64,000 nt of DNA, taken from the NCBI RefSeq assembly GCF_016888135.1, contig NZ_JACSWB010000141.1, positions 1 to 64,000 of the forward strand, read 5' to 3'. Shown here one piece after another: positions 52,843 to 62,221 of this stretch (within the stretch, counting starts at the first letter, position 1; the number at the start of each line of letters is the position of its first letter). Source of the stretch: Leptolyngbya sp. CCY15150 (GTDB lineage Bacteria > Cyanobacteriota > Cyanobacteriia > RECH01). Made by a program: the position numbers and the translations under genes. The notes under the pieces were generated by a model, which was given only the letters and a program-made list of their open reading frames with translations, was not told where the DNA came from and did not search any database.

Positions 52843-53651
52843 CCTCAATGGATCTTTTTGGACTAGCGGCCGGTGGGCTGCTGTCGGGTATTTTGGCCGG
52901 GTTCCTAGGCATCGGCGGCGGCACTATTTTGGTTCCCATTCTCGTCGCGTTGGGCTACATCCCGGTGCAGGCGGTGGCCACCAGCAGTTGGGCGATCGTG
53001 ATCACCTCTCTATCTGGCAGTTGGCAAAACTGGCGCATGGGGTATCTGGATCTATCGCGGGTGATGTTTTTGGGGATCCCAGCCCTGATCACCGCGCAAT
53101 TAGGGGTGCTGGTGGCAGGGGCGCTGCCAGGGAAAATTTTGCTGATTGCCTTCGGCATCTTCCTCATGGTCAATGTCTTTTTGGTGGAGGTTCGCAAACA
53201 AATTGTTTTGCGAGCGAAGCGCCTAGAAGGACTAGAGGAGGGCGATCGCTCCCTGCCTGAAGTAGAGAAATCCACCTGGTCGCCGGTCACCTCCCGCGTG
53301 ATCACTGGCGGTCTGGCCGGATTCATGGCCGGCATTTTTGGCATCGGCGGCGGCGTGATCATGGTGCCGCTGCAAATCCTGTTGCTTAAGGAGCCGATTA
53401 AACTGGCCATTCAAACCAGTTTGGGCGTGATTGTGATGACAGCCCTATCGTCCACCGCCGGTCACGCCATTCAGGGCAATGTTCTATGGCTGCCGGGGTT
53501 GATTTTGGGACTGGGTGGCCTGTTGGGCGTTCAAGTCAGCACCCGTATCTTGCCTAAACTTCCCGAGCAGGTGGTGAGTCTGCTGTTTCGTTCCATGCTG
53601 TTTGTGCTAGCCCTCTATATTTTCTGGCAAGCCGCCAATCCCCAAACCTAG
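52839..53651 (+). CDS. TauE/SafE family anion permease
   Basis: 270 residues from ATG 52839; an upstream in-frame start lies inside the formamidase gene and gives a basic non-membrane leader. Two halves each begin with a GGG-type motif typical of the family: LSGILAGFLGIGGGTILVPI and LAGFMAGIFGIGGGVIMVPL. About eight membrane segments. The family moves sulfite, sulfoacetate or other small organic anions. ATGA overlap with the formamidase gene suggests it handles the acid product or a related anion; this is inference. Confidence 0.9.
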   Translation: MTSMDLFGLAAGGLLSGILAGFLGIGGGTILVPILVALGYIPVQAVATSSWAIVITSLSGSWQNWRMGYLDLSRVMFLGIPALITAQLGVLVAGALPGKILLIAFGIFLMVNVFLVEVRKQIVLRAKRLEGLEEGDRSLPEVEKSTWSPVTSRVITGGLAGFMAGIFGIGGGVIMVPLQILLLKEPIKLAIQTSLGVIVMTALSSTAGHAIQGNVLWLPGLILGLGGLLGVQVSTRILPKLPEQVVSLLFRSMLFVLALYIFWQAANPQT

Positions 53652-53789
53652 GGGGCGATCGCCCTTCCCTATTCATCCCGATCGGATCGAATCATGGAAA
53701 ATGGGACAAGCCTAAACCAATCGATCTTCCCCTCAACAGGATCCTGGGTCTGAACGTGGCTACCGCTAGGGCGCAGGCAGAATGCCAGA

Positions 53790-53898
53790 CTAGTACTCTG
53801 GGGCGGAAGTAACCCGCCTACTGACGAAGACGGAAACCCTTGTGTGTCCTGGATTCCTTTTCGTTTTTCTGTCTTCGTTCTTCTGTCTTGCGATACTA
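53790..53898 (-). repeat. 109-bp structured repeat, copy 2 (CTAG-bounded)
   Basis: Reverse-complement copy of 34671-34779 with four substitutions and no gap. On the minus strand it begins with the TAG stop codon of xthA, then carries the same two internal hairpins. CTAG occurs at both ends (53790-53793 and 53896-53899). Confidence 0.85.
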
Positions 53899-54684
53899 GA
53901 GTTCCACAATCACCGGTGCATGGTCGCTAGGTTTTTCCAGCTTGCGGGGCTCCACGTCGATCACGCAGCTTTTGACCCGCTTCAGCAAGCTGGGGGATAG
54001 GTAATGGTGATCGATGCGCCACCCGCGATTGCGGCGGAAGGCGGCGGTGCGGTAGTCCCACCAGCTAAAGTGACCACCTTCGTCGGTGAGGTGGCGGAAG
54101 GCATCGCTGAGCCCTAGGTCTAGCACAGATTGCAGGGCGGCTCGCTCCACGTCCGAGGACATAATGTGGGTCTCGCGCTTGCTGGGGTCATGAATGTCTT
54201 TGTCCTCTAGGGCGATATTGAAATCGCCGCAAACGCTGAGGGCATCAGGATTCTGGCCTGCTAAATAGGCCCTGAGGTAATCCTGCAAAACGGCTAACCA
54301 GCGCAGCTTATAGTCATACTTATCGCTACCGATCGCTGATCCGTTGGGCACATAGAGATTCACAATGCGGATGCCCTCAGCCACGCCGCTGATCACCCGT
54401 TTTTGCTCATCCATCGCCGCCACGCCGTCTCCCAGCACTGCCGCAAAGCCAATCTGCACATCCTCTAAGGGCGATCGGCTAAGCATGGCTACGCCGTTAT
54501 AGGACTTTTGTCCTGAAATATAGAGGTGATAGCCCAGATCTTCTAAGGGCGATCGCGGAAAATCGGCATCCACCACCTTGGTTTCCTGGAGACACAGCAC
54601 ATCGACAGAATTAGCCTGCAGCCATTGGGTGACGTGGTCGAGGCGAGAGCGAATGGAGTTAACGTTCCAAGTGGCAATTTTCAT
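53896..54684 (-). CDS. xthA: Exodeoxyribonuclease III (AP endonuclease)
   Basis: 262 residues. Motifs of the ExoIII/APE1 family are intact: KIATWNVNSIRSRL at the start (metal-binding Asn), LCLQETKVVD (catalytic Glu), YVPNGSAIGSDKYDYKL, CGDFNIALEDKD (Asp/Asn pair) and FSWWDYR, ending SDHAPVIVEL with the catalytic Asp-His. It cuts DNA at abasic sites during base-excision repair. It follows sixA by 39 bases on the same strand, so they may be cotranscribed. Its stop codon is the first triplet of repeat copy 2, whose hairpins probably define the mRNA end. Confidence 0.95.
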   Translation of the reverse strand: MKIATWNVNSIRSRLDHVTQWLQANSVDVLCLQETKVVDADFPRSPLEDLGYHLYISGQKSYNGVAMLSRSPLEDVQIGFAAVLGDGVAAMDEQKRVISGVAEGIRIVNLYVPNGSAIGSDKYDYKLRWLAVLQDYLRAYLAGQNPDALSVCGDFNIALEDKDIHDPSKRETHIMSSDVERAALQSVLDLGLSDAFRHLTDEGGHFSWWDYRTAAFRRNRGWRIDHHYLSPSLLKRVKSCVIDVEPRKLEKPSDHAPVIVEL

Positions 54685-54723
54685 CAGAGTTTCAGCGTTG
54701 ACAATAAACCCGTGCGCCTTCCA

Positions 54724-55212
54724 TTAGAGCAGGAAGCGAGGGGGCGCGAGCCAAAAAAGTTGACTTTGCCCAATGGGGTCGCCGCCGTCGGGGAGCTGGA
54801 TGCCCATGATGCTAGCTTTTTTGACCACCAAACTCTGCTTGGGCTCACCCCAGACCAGGCTCTCAACCCATTCACCCAAATCTGGCTCATGGCCCACCAG
54901 CGCCAAGGATTGGGCCGGACAATGCTCTAGCCAAACTAAGGCATCTTGAATGCGGCCGCCGGGGGAGAGAAAGGGCAAGACTTCGAGGCGATCGCTCATG
55001 CCGGCCGCTTTGAGAATTTCCGCCGTTTGCCTTGCCCGCAGCAAGGGACTGGTGAGAATGCGATCCACGGTGACCCCTAGGGAAACTAGGCGCTGGGCAA
55101 TGTTTTCCGTTTTTTGGTTGCCTGCCTCGCTTAGGGGGCGATCGCTATCCTGGGCATAGAGGGAGCGATCGGCGGCGATCCCATGACGAATGAAATAAAG
55201 GATATGGGGCAT
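54724..55212 (-). CDS. sixA: Phosphohistidine phosphatase SixA-like
   Basis: 162 residues. The histidine-phosphatase signature LYFIRHGIAADRS places the phospho-acceptor His near residue 9. TSPLLRARQTAEIL and LVGHEPDLGEWVESL give the second arginine and histidine of the active site. SixA removes phosphate from histidine residues of phosphotransfer proteins; in cyanobacteria the target is unknown. It is the upstream partner of xthA (39-base gap). The next upstream gene, acsF, is divergent. Confidence 0.9.
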   Translation of the reverse strand: MPHILYFIRHGIAADRSLYAQDSDRPLSEAGNQKTENIAQRLVSLGVTVDRILTSPLLRARQTAEILKAAGMSDRLEVLPFLSPGGRIQDALVWLEHCPAQSLALVGHEPDLGEWVESLVWGEPKQSLVVKKASIMGIQLPDGGDPIGQSQLFWLAPPRFLL

Positions 55213-55462
55213 GGACTTAACCTGTGGGTTGGAAAACCGACATTTTGCAACAACTCTTAACGGAAAGGGGTATGCCCTCAGGGGCCAGGCTTGGTAGACT
55301 GTAATGCATATAATCTGAGGCGTTCACGCTTGTTTTGGCTGAGTGCAAATCCGATGCATTCCAGAGGGATCGTTCATTCTGCGTCAATATTGTCTCAGAA
55401 TTGATGCGATCGCAGCCCGCGTCTTGGCAAATTTGTTCATAAGCAACTGTATTTGAGGGTTC

Positions 55463-56539
55463 ATGGTAGATTCTCTGAAAAAGCCAGAATTTCAAGAAAT
55501 TCGCCCGGGGGTCAAGGCTCCAGCCAAAGAAACCATCCTGACACCCCGTTTTTACACGACAGATTTTGATGAGATGGCAGCGATGGACATCTCCGTCAAT
55601 GAAGACGAGCTGCAAGCCATCATTGCCGAGTTCCGCGCCGACTATAACCGTCACCACTTTGTGCGCGACGACGAATTTGAGCAGTCTTGGGAGCACATTG
55701 ACGGCGAAACTCGTCAAATGTTTGTGGAGTTTCTAGAGCGCTCCTGCACGGCTGAGTTTTCTGGGTTCTTGCTCTACAAAGAACTATCCCGCAAGCTCAA
55801 GGGCAAGAATCCTGTCTTGGCAGAAGGGTTTGAGCTCATGTCTCGGGACGAGGCTCGTCATGCTGGCTTCCTCAACAAAGCCATGTCAGACTTTAACCTG
55901 TCCCTCGACCTAGGTTTCCTTACCCAGCATCGCAAATATACCTTCTTCAAGCCCAAGTTCATCTTCTATGCGACCTATCTCTCTGAGAAGATCGGCTACT
56001 GGCGCTACATCACCATTTATCGCCATCTAGAGTCGCATCCCGAAGATCGCATCTACCCCATTTTCCGGTTCTTTGAGAACTGGTGTCAGGATGAAAACCG
56101 TCATGGTGACTTCTTTGATGCCGTGATGCGCGCTCAGCCCAGCATCCTCAACGACTGGAAAGCGCGGTTGTGGTGCCGTTTCTTCCTCTTGTCTGTGTTC
56201 GCGACGATGTTCCTCAACGACATTCAGCGGTCGGGCTTCTATGCGTCCCTCGGCTTGGATGCAAGGGAGTATGACATCCACGTGATTCGTAAGACCAACG
56301 AGACCGCAGGGCGGGTGTTCCCGGTGATCCTCAATGTGGATCATCCTGAGTTCTTTGCAGCCTTGGATCAATGTACTCGCAATAACGAAAAACTGTCGGC
56401 GATCGTAGCATCGAAGACACCTAAGGTTTTGCAGTTTTTCCAAAAGCTGCCCTTCTATGCCTCTACCACATGGCAGCTAGTGCGCCTCTACTTCATGAAG
56501 CCTCTGCGCATTGATGAAGTGCAGCCAGCGGTGCGTTAA
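55463..56539 (+). CDS. acsF: Mg-protoporphyrin IX monomethyl ester oxidative cyclase
   Basis: 358 residues. AcsF/CHL27 identity is clear from [38 protein letters not shown], the di-iron ligands in [15 protein letters not shown] and [16 protein letters not shown], and [13 protein letters not shown]. The enzyme builds the isocyclic ring of chlorophyll in an oxygen-dependent reaction at the membrane, and is specific to aerobic phototrophs. It is monocistronic with a strong intrinsic terminator 37 bases after the stop. The 250-base divergent region before it is shared with sixA; any light or oxygen control would sit there. Other acsF copies may exist elsewhere. Confidence 0.97.
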   Translation: MVDSLKKPEFQEIRPGVKAPAKETILTPRFYTTDFDEMAAMDISVNEDELQAIIAEFRADYNRHHFVRDDEFEQSWEHIDGETRQMFVEFLERSCTAEFSGFLLYKELSRKLKGKNPVLAEGFELMSRDEARHAGFLNKAMSDFNLSLDLGFLTQHRKYTFFKPKFIFYATYLSEKIGYWRYITIYRHLESHPEDRIYPIFRFFENWCQDENRHGDFFDAVMRAQPSILNDWKARLWCRFFLLSVFATMFLNDIQRSGFYASLGLDAREYDIHVIRKTNETAGRVFPVILNVDHPEFFAALDQCTRNNEKLSAIVASKTPKVLQFFQKLPFYASTTWQLVRLYFMKPLRIDEVQPAVR

Positions 56540-56575
56540 TAGCTTGATGTAGTGCCCTAGTGCCTCTAACGTAAT

Positions 56576-56607
56576 AGCGGTTCTGGTTAATTCAGAGCCG
56601 CTTTTTT
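56576..56607 (+). terminator. Intrinsic terminator of acsF
   Basis: AGCGGTTCTG pairs with CAGAGCCGCT (one G-U pair) and is followed by TTTTTTA. Confidence 0.9.
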
Positions 56608-56671
56608 ATGGTCTGGAGGGCGATCGCTCGCGGGTTTCCCGGATCGTAAGACTTGGTATGAGCCGACCACA

Positions 56672-57400
56672 ATGGAGATCTCTATGCTCAATGGCGCGAT
56701 GCGCAAATGGCAACCTTGGTTATGGACAGCATGGCTGCTGGGTTTTGTCGGGCTTAGCGGTCTACTATCTGGGAGGGCGATCGCCCAGGGATCTCTTGAT
56801 AGTGCCGAAGATCTGGATTTAGATCCGATCATCCTAGAGGAAAGTCCTGTCCTGCAGCGCTGGCTAGATGAGGTGCCCGACCTAGCCGAGGATATTCGCC
56901 ATGATCCCAGCTTTCGGCCGCGCCTGCGGGTTGGCTATGCACAATGGCTTTCAGATCCCGACGCCAGCGGCTTCTATCTAGGCGTCGAAGATGTTTTGAT
57001 TCAGCCTCGGGGGCTCACCCTCAGCGCCGACTACCAAGGCAGTTTTGAGGGCGATCGCCAAGCCTATGGGCTAGACCTACGCTATTACCTGCGTCCTCTG
57101 GGTAGCTATGTGAATGTTGCGCCGGTGGTGGGTTATCGATCGGTGGAACGGGAGGGCGATCGCCGCCATGGCCCCCACGTCGGTCTGCGCGTCTTACTGG
57201 CTCTATCGCGCACCGGTGCCGCCGATCTTGCCCTCAGCCAAACCTGGGTGAATCCGGGTGGCAGCCAAGAGGTGAGCCTCACCACCCTATCGGCAGGCTA
57301 TGCCGTTACGTCTGATCTTCGCATCTCGACCGATCTACAGTGGCAGCGGGCTAGACAGAGCGATCGGCGTGTGGGCATCGGTCTGGAATGGATGTTTTAG
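56672..57400 (+). CDS. Predicted exported outer-membrane-type protein
   Basis: 242 residues with a signal peptide of about 34 residues (WLLGFVGLSGLLSGRAIAQ). After an acidic segment, the mature chain has alternating hydrophobic and polar residues with many Tyr, Arg and Gly pairs (GLTLSADYQGSFEG, RYYLRPLGSYVNVAPVVGYR, ISTDLQWQRARQ) and ends in an aromatic residue (LEWMF). That pattern suggests a small beta-barrel. No family is recognised. Earliest in-frame ATG at 56672 and the next at 56684 are both possible. Monocistronic between acsF and the pyruvyltransferase-like gene. Confidence 0.65.
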   Translation: MEISMLNGAMRKWQPWLWTAWLLGFVGLSGLLSGRAIAQGSLDSAEDLDLDPIILEESPVLQRWLDEVPDLAEDIRHDPSFRPRLRVGYAQWLSDPDASGFYLGVEDVLIQPRGLTLSADYQGSFEGDRQAYGLDLRYYLRPLGSYVNVAPVVGYRSVEREGDRRHGPHVGLRVLLALSRTGAADLALSQTWVNPGGSQEVSLTTLSAGYAVTSDLRISTDLQWQRARQSDRRVGIGLEWMF

Positions 57401-57483
57401 GACTATATCAGTGGGTTGAAGTCTTGAGCCTAATTGCGTTGTCTAATTTTTTACCTGATCTTTTGATTACCTAGATTGTCGCT

Positions 57484-58599
57484 ATGCCCAACTATTCAGC
57501 GCTACATATTTGCTTACCCAGCTACGATAACTTAGGCGATCGCTTGGGCATGGATGCGATGATTCCGTTATTTGCGGAGCATCAACTGCATCTAACGGTA
57601 GATCTGGTTGACATCAGGGCGTTAGTCGATCAAAAAACTACTCTAGATAGTCAACTCGATCGCATCAATCAAACCTATGATCTGGTGATTATTGGAGCAG
57701 GCGGCTATCTGCATCCGCTGCATCTGCTACCACGAATTTTTTCCCAGATAGAAAGCTGGGGTAAGCTAACCATTCCGCTGGTCTTATTCGGGTTTGGAGT
57801 TGTTAATCTCCATGAACACAACAACTATCCTACTCGGTTTTCCTTACTGTCGCCCTATGAACCCAATCATCTCACGGCTGCCCTGAAGGCGGCCACGGCG
57901 GTCTCAGTACGGGATGTGCGATCGTGGTTTGTAGCCAGACGCTTGCTGCAGCGGGATGCCCATAAGGTATTTCTCACCGGATGCCCCACCGTATTTTTGG
58001 CAGGACGTTTGCAGCACCAAGTAGAGCTAACCCATGAAATTGGTCTGAACCTACCGTTTCGCCATGCGGCCTGTCAGCATTACCATGATGAATTGATGTA
58101 CATTGCCCGCACCCTAATTACCACCCTCCGGTTTCGCAGTGATGCTCAAAATCAAACTAAGCCCCTGAAATGGATCTGCCATTCTGAAACCGAGCGGGTC
58201 GATGCGGAACGGTTGCGCGACCATTTCCAGCACGACTTTGACATTGTCAATCCCACCACGTTTGAGGAAACGAGCCAAGCCTTTGCCTCCTGCCGCATTG
58301 CTCTGGTGACCAAGGGGCACGCTGGTATTTTTTGCCTAGCAAACCGGGTTCCCTTTGCCTTTCTGAGCTACGATATTAAATGTGATGCTTTAGTCGAAGC
58401 TTTGTGGGATCATCCGCCAGATTTACTGCTCTATATTCACCAACTCAAGGAGTTGGATATTGATCAAGCGTTACAGTCCTTACTCAATCGAGTTTTACGG
58501 TTGTCACCCGATCTCAAATTCGCCTCTGACAACCTTCTAGATCATGGTTCACGGGAGTTGGAAGATTTCTTCCATGCGATCAAAGCCCGTATGAGATGA
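57484..58599 (+). CDS. Polysaccharide pyruvyltransferase-like family protein
   Basis: 371 residues. The GDRLGMDAMIPLFAEHQL start resembles the N-terminal GN-G-G region of CsaB-type enzymes, though here GNxGD is shifted to YDNLGDRLG. LVIIGAGGYLHP, ATAVSVRDVRSWFVARRLL, LTGCPTVFL and the later VTKGHAGIFCLANRVPFAFL match the pyruvyltransferase domain order. The family adds ketal pyruvate to cell-envelope sugars. There are no membrane segments. No other glycosylation genes are adjacent, so the acceptor is unknown. Confidence 0.75.
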   Translation: MPNYSALHICLPSYDNLGDRLGMDAMIPLFAEHQLHLTVDLVDIRALVDQKTTLDSQLDRINQTYDLVIIGAGGYLHPLHLLPRIFSQIESWGKLTIPLVLFGFGVVNLHEHNNYPTRFSLLSPYEPNHLTAALKAATAVSVRDVRSWFVARRLLQRDAHKVFLTGCPTVFLAGRLQHQVELTHEIGLNLPFRHAACQHYHDELMYIARTLITTLRFRSDAQNQTKPLKWICHSETERVDAERLRDHFQHDFDIVNPTTFEETSQAFASCRIALVTKGHAGIFCLANRVPFAFLSYDIKCDALVEALWDHPPDLLLYIHQLKELDIDQALQSLLNRVLRLSPDLKFASDNLLDHGSRELEDFFHAIKARMR

Positions 58600-58630
58600 T
58601 GATTTAGGTCAGGAAGCCGCCCTTTTGATC

Positions 58631-58660
58631 TACAGATTAGTGATCCACAGATTAGTGATT
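58631..58660. repeat. 15-bp tandem duplication
   Basis: tacagattagtgatc and cacagattagtgatt are adjacent in the gap between the pyruvyltransferase-like gene and the response regulator. No function is evident. Confidence 0.7.
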
Positions 58661-58760
58661 GGTCGATTAGGCAGCTCCTTCCATAGATTCCATAGACTTG
58701 ATGAATATCTTAGCTATCAAATAACTATCTACATTACACCCAAGGGCGATCGCTCTCCTT

Positions 58761-59438
58761 TTACTCCCGCAGCACGTAACCCACCCCGCGCACGGTTTGA
58801 ATCAGCCGCTTCTCCTGCTCCGCTTCCAGCTTCAGGCGTAGGTAGCGAATATAGACCTCAATAATATTAGAATCGCCCATAAAGTCGTAGCCCCAGACTT
58901 TTTCAAGAATGCGATCGCGGGTAATCACCTGGCGAGGATTACTGATCAGATATTCCAACAGATCAAATTCCTTAGCCGTGAGTTCAATCAGCCGCTTGCC
59001 GCGAAAGACCTCACGGGTTTTTCGATTAAGAGATAAATCATCAAAGTGCAGCACGTCGGCATCATCATCATCTTGGCTGCGACGGAGATGGGCCCGCACT
59101 CGGGCTAACAGTTCTTCGATGCTAAAGGGTTTGGTTACATAATCATCGGCTCCCGCATCGAGTCCTGCGACGCGATCGCTAATGTCATCCTTGGCGGTCA
59201 ACAAAATGACCGGAGTTTTTGAGCCCGTGGCCCGCAGCCGCCGACATAGCTCTAGTCCAGTGAGTCCCGGCATCAGCCAATCTAAAATAATCAGATCTGG
59301 ATTGATATCGCGGGCCGCCGTTAGCCCTGCCAGACCATCGTTAGCGACGGTGATGTCATAGCCTTCATAGCCCAGCTCCAGTTCAATAAAGCGGGCTAAT
59401 TTCGTTTCGTCTTCGACAACAAGGATATGGGGGTTCAT
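58761..59438 (-). CDS. OmpR/PhoB-type response regulator
   Basis: 225 residues. The receiver domain (1-120) has the acidic pair ED at 10-11, phospho-acceptor Asp53 in [11 protein letters not shown], a switch Thr in VILLTAKDD and Lys in [13 protein letters not shown]. The winged-helix DNA-binding domain (about 130-225) has [20 protein letters not shown] and the recognition region [16 protein letters not shown]. It overlaps the histidine kinase gene by four bases, so the pair is cotranscribed from the kinase side. Target genes and signal are unknown; the type resembles cyanobacterial RppA/ManR-like regulators. Confidence 0.95.
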   Translation of the reverse strand: MNPHILVVEDETKLARFIELELGYEGYDITVANDGLAGLTAARDINPDLIILDWLMPGLTGLELCRRLRATGSKTPVILLTAKDDISDRVAGLDAGADDYVTKPFSIEELLARVRAHLRRSQDDDDADVLHFDDLSLNRKTREVFRGKRLIELTAKEFDLLEYLISNPRQVITRDRILEKVWGYDFMGDSNIIEVYIRYLRLKLEAEQEKRLIQTVRGVGYVLRE

Positions 59439-60916
59439 AGTGTTGAGGATGCCAAGGGTAGGGTAACAGTAAAGGTGCTGCCTTCGTGGGGCTTGGAGGC
59501 AAGGCTGACCCGGCCGCCCATGCCATCCACGAGGGTTTTCACCAACGATAGCCCTAGGCCACAGCCCCCAGTGGAGCGGGCACGGGCTTCATCGACACGA
59601 TAGAAGCGATCGAAAATTCGAGACTGATGCTGAAGGGGAATGCCACAACCGAAGTCTTGAACGGCGATCGCCACCTGCCCCTGGTGCTGCTCTACACGGA
59701 TGATCACCGGCTGATGGGAGGCAGAATAATTCAGGGCATTGTCAATCAGGTTCATCAACACCTGCTTCAGCCGTTGACGATCGCCCTCGACCCAGATATC
59801 CAACGGAGCCTCAATTTTCAAGGTGCGATCGCCTGCCCCTTGCACCATGCTACAAAGTTCAGCAAGCAGTTCATTCACGGAGATGGTTTCTAGATGATAG
59901 TGAAAATTGCCAGAATCAGCGCGGGCTAGCTCCAGCAGTTCTTCGAGTAAATGAATCGTGCGATTAGCTTCAGAAGCAGCAATTTCTAAGGCTTCTCGCT
60001 GGGGCTCAGTCAGGGTAGCGCTGCGGCGCAGGGTGCTCTGTAGATAGCCGGAAACAATGGTGAGGGGCGTGCGGAGTTCATGGGAAACATCGTTGACAAA
60101 CTGGCGCTGTTGATCCCAAGTGGTCGCCAGCCGTTGGAGCATATCATCACAGGTTTCCGCCAGTTCGTTCACCTCCGTCGGGGCCGCATGGAGATGCAGC
60201 TTGAGGGTGCCGATGGTGTCGGGGCAAACATTGCGGGTGAGCTGTCCTACTTGCTTCAGCGGCAGGAGCGATCGCCGCACGTAAACCGCCAGCGCTACCG
60301 CCATCACAATCATCACCAGTAAACTCACCAACGAAAGGCTGCGAATAATGGCAATGAACATCGCTTGTTCTTCGGTGATATCTTGGGCAACGTAAAGAGT
60401 GCCTAAGCTATTGCCGTCCACCCTGAGCGGGCCGCGACAAAGGACGAGGGCGCGATCGCCCACCCGTTGAATAGCGGAGTCAAGGCGGGTGAGTTGGTCG
60501 CCTCGCTGCACCAAAGCCTGGGCTCGCTGGAGGAAAAGGTCATCGGCAGTGGTGGGGGTCATCATGCCCGATGGACGATCCAGGACAATCATCAATCCTG
60601 GCAAGCTGCGATTATCAATCGACCGTTGGATAGCCAACTCCAAAGGCATCATCTCGGCATACAGCTCCACGTCTTGAGGGAGGCGAGAGATGACCTCAAT
60701 CGTCAATTGCTTGTGGCTATCTATGAGCAAGCGCTGGGTTTTCCAAGCCGTCCAGATGGCAATGCTGCCGACACCACAAAGCGAGACCAAGGTAACGCCA
60801 ATGGTCAAGCGGAACTGAAGCGATTTGGGGTTCAAGGCTGACCAAATCGGTTGCAGAGTGGTTGTCACAAGCTGGCGAACGGACTTCATGATCATCAACG
60901 CTAACATATCGGACAA
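59435..60916 (-). CDS. Membrane sensor histidine kinase partner of the response regulator
   Basis: 493 residues; the ATG at residue 10 (MKSVRQLV) is another possible start. Two membrane segments (about 35-58 and about 187-210) flank a periplasmic sensor of about 130 residues. HAMP-like and dimerisation regions precede the H-box [20 protein letters not shown] with His near 279. The ATPase domain has [12 protein letters not shown] (N-box), [11 protein letters not shown] and [19 protein letters not shown] (G-boxes). It autophosphorylates and passes phosphate to the regulator encoded by the overlapping gene. Ligand unknown; no metal-binding pattern is obvious in the sensor. Confidence 0.95.
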   Translation of the reverse strand: MSDMLALMIMKSVRQLVTTTLQPIWSALNPKSLQFRLTIGVTLVSLCGVGSIAIWTAWKTQRLLIDSHKQLTIEVISRLPQDVELYAEMMPLELAIQRSIDNRSLPGLMIVLDRPSGMMTPTTADDLFLQRAQALVQRGDQLTRLDSAIQRVGDRALVLCRGPLRVDGNSLGTLYVAQDITEEQAMFIAIIRSLSLVSLLVMIVMAVALAVYVRRSLLPLKQVGQLTRNVCPDTIGTLKLHLHAAPTEVNELAETCDDMLQRLATTWDQQRQFVNDVSHELRTPLTIVSGYLQSTLRRSATLTEPQREALEIAASEANRTIHLLEELLELARADSGNFHYHLETISVNELLAELCSMVQGAGDRTLKIEAPLDIWVEGDRQRLKQVLMNLIDNALNYSASHQPVIIRVEQHQGQVAIAVQDFGCGIPLQHQSRIFDRFYRVDEARARSTGGCGLGLSLVKTLVDGMGGRVSLASKPHEGSTFTVTLPLASSTL

Positions 60917-61465
60917 AGGGGCCAGTGAAGTACAACAGCACTAAGGAGCGATCGCCATCATCCTGCCCCACGAGATTGCCCTGACCCTGACCACAGCTAC
61001 CATGAACCTTCCAGGAAGCTATGGTGACGAACTATCTCAAGGGTTGTGGTGCTAGTACACCACCCAACAGGGTAATCCGCGATGGCCTGGAAACAATGTG
61101 CTATGAGCTGTGCAAAGATCACCTGTGCAAAGATCATCCGCGGATTCCAGGTCAGCTCTTTAATCGAGCAGAATGCTCCTAGGGGCGATCGCGCTTATTC
61201 TTCACTCTAGAGGGGAAGTCTAATGGCCAGATGAATTTTTCCTGAGCAATACCGTTTCTAGCAATGTTGACTGTTCAAAAGCCTAATAAAGATTACCTGA
61301 AGGTTTGTTCCATAGGGGCCAGTTATCCCTCAAGATTGAGGTACATTTTTGCAAAGGGCGAGAAACGGGTCTCAGTTTTGGGTATCTTAAAGCTCAGATG
61401 AGATCTTAACCATGGGAACTAAATCATGGAGTTCTTAACGGCATCACGTGGAGCGATACACATCA
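60917..61465. other. Gene-free 549-base divergent region
   Basis: Lies between the histidine kinase (minus) and the parvulin gene (plus). No repeat, RNA or coding frame was recognised; it must hold the promoter of the secretion genes. Confidence 0.45.
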
Positions 61466-62221
61466 ATGACGGTAGAGTTTAAGATCGCCAATCGATCGAT
61501 TCATCCGGAGCAACTGCTATCGTGTTTGGCAGGGTATCAAATGCTCCCTAACCTCGTCCAAGCGATCTTAGTAGATGATGCGATCGCTCAAATTGTCTGT
61601 ACAGAAGATGAAAAGGCTGCAGCCTGTCAACAATTTTATACGCAGAACCAACTTGAAGAGGAGGCTGCTCGGCAAGCTTGGCTCAATCAATATGGCATGA
61701 CGCCAGAGCAGCTTGAGGCCCTAGCCACCCGAGAACTCCGGATTGAAAAGTTTAAGCAAGAAACCTGGGGCGGCAAGCTAGAGTCCTACTTTCTACAGCG
61801 CAAAAGCAGTCTGGATAAGGTGATATACTCTCTGATTCGGGTAAAAGATCCGGGAATTGCCCGCGAGCTTTATTTTCGAATTTCTGAAGGAGAGCAACCG
61901 CTGTCTGAGCTAGCTCGGGACTATTCCCAGGGGGTGGAGGCTCAAACCGATGGGCTGATCGGCCCTGTAGAGCTGAGCGTTCCCCACCCTGTCCTAGCCC
62001 AAATTCTAGCCAGCAGCCAGCCGGGAGACCTGGCCCCTCCAACGCAAGTAGGAGAATGGGTCGTGCTAGTGCGCCTAGAGCGGTTTATGCCAGCCCAGCT
62101 CGATGACGCTATGCGATCGCGCCTGCTGCATGAATGCTTCCAAACCTGGCTCAATGAACAGCTTGCCCAAGTCGATTTACACGCCATTCAGCATCCTCCA
62201 ACGGTCTCAGTAGCCCCATGA
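61466..62221 (+). CDS. SurA/parvulin-like peptidylprolyl isomerase of a secretion operon
   Basis: 251 residues from ATG 61466; a GTG six codons earlier is possible. An N-terminal helical SurA-like part (about 1-115, with MTPEQLEALATRELRIEKFK) is followed by a parvulin rotamase domain (about 120-230: IRVKDPGIARELYFRISEGE, then LSELARDYSQG and GLIGPVELSVPHPVLAQI). No signal peptide is seen, so it is probably cytoplasmic, unlike periplasmic SurA. Its TGA overlaps the ATG of a type I secretion ABC transporter gene. A chaperone for the exported substrate is the natural hypothesis. Confidence 0.88.
   Translation: MTVEFKIANRSIHPEQLLSCLAGYQMLPNLVQAILVDDAIAQIVCTEDEKAAACQQFYTQNQLEEEAARQAWLNQYGMTPEQLEALATRELRIEKFKQETWGGKLESYFLQRKSSLDKVIYSLIRVKDPGIARELYFRISEGEQPLSELARDYSQGVEAQTDGLIGPVELSVPHPVLAQILASSQPGDLAPPTQVGEWVVLVRLERFMPAQLDDAMRSRLLHECFQTWLNEQLAQVDLHAIQHPPTVSVAP

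Noticed and set aside
55217-55717. 166-codon minus-strand frame overlapping the start of acsF
   Set aside because: Antisense to conserved acsF codons, contains no recognisable domain, and would leave acsF without an upstream region.
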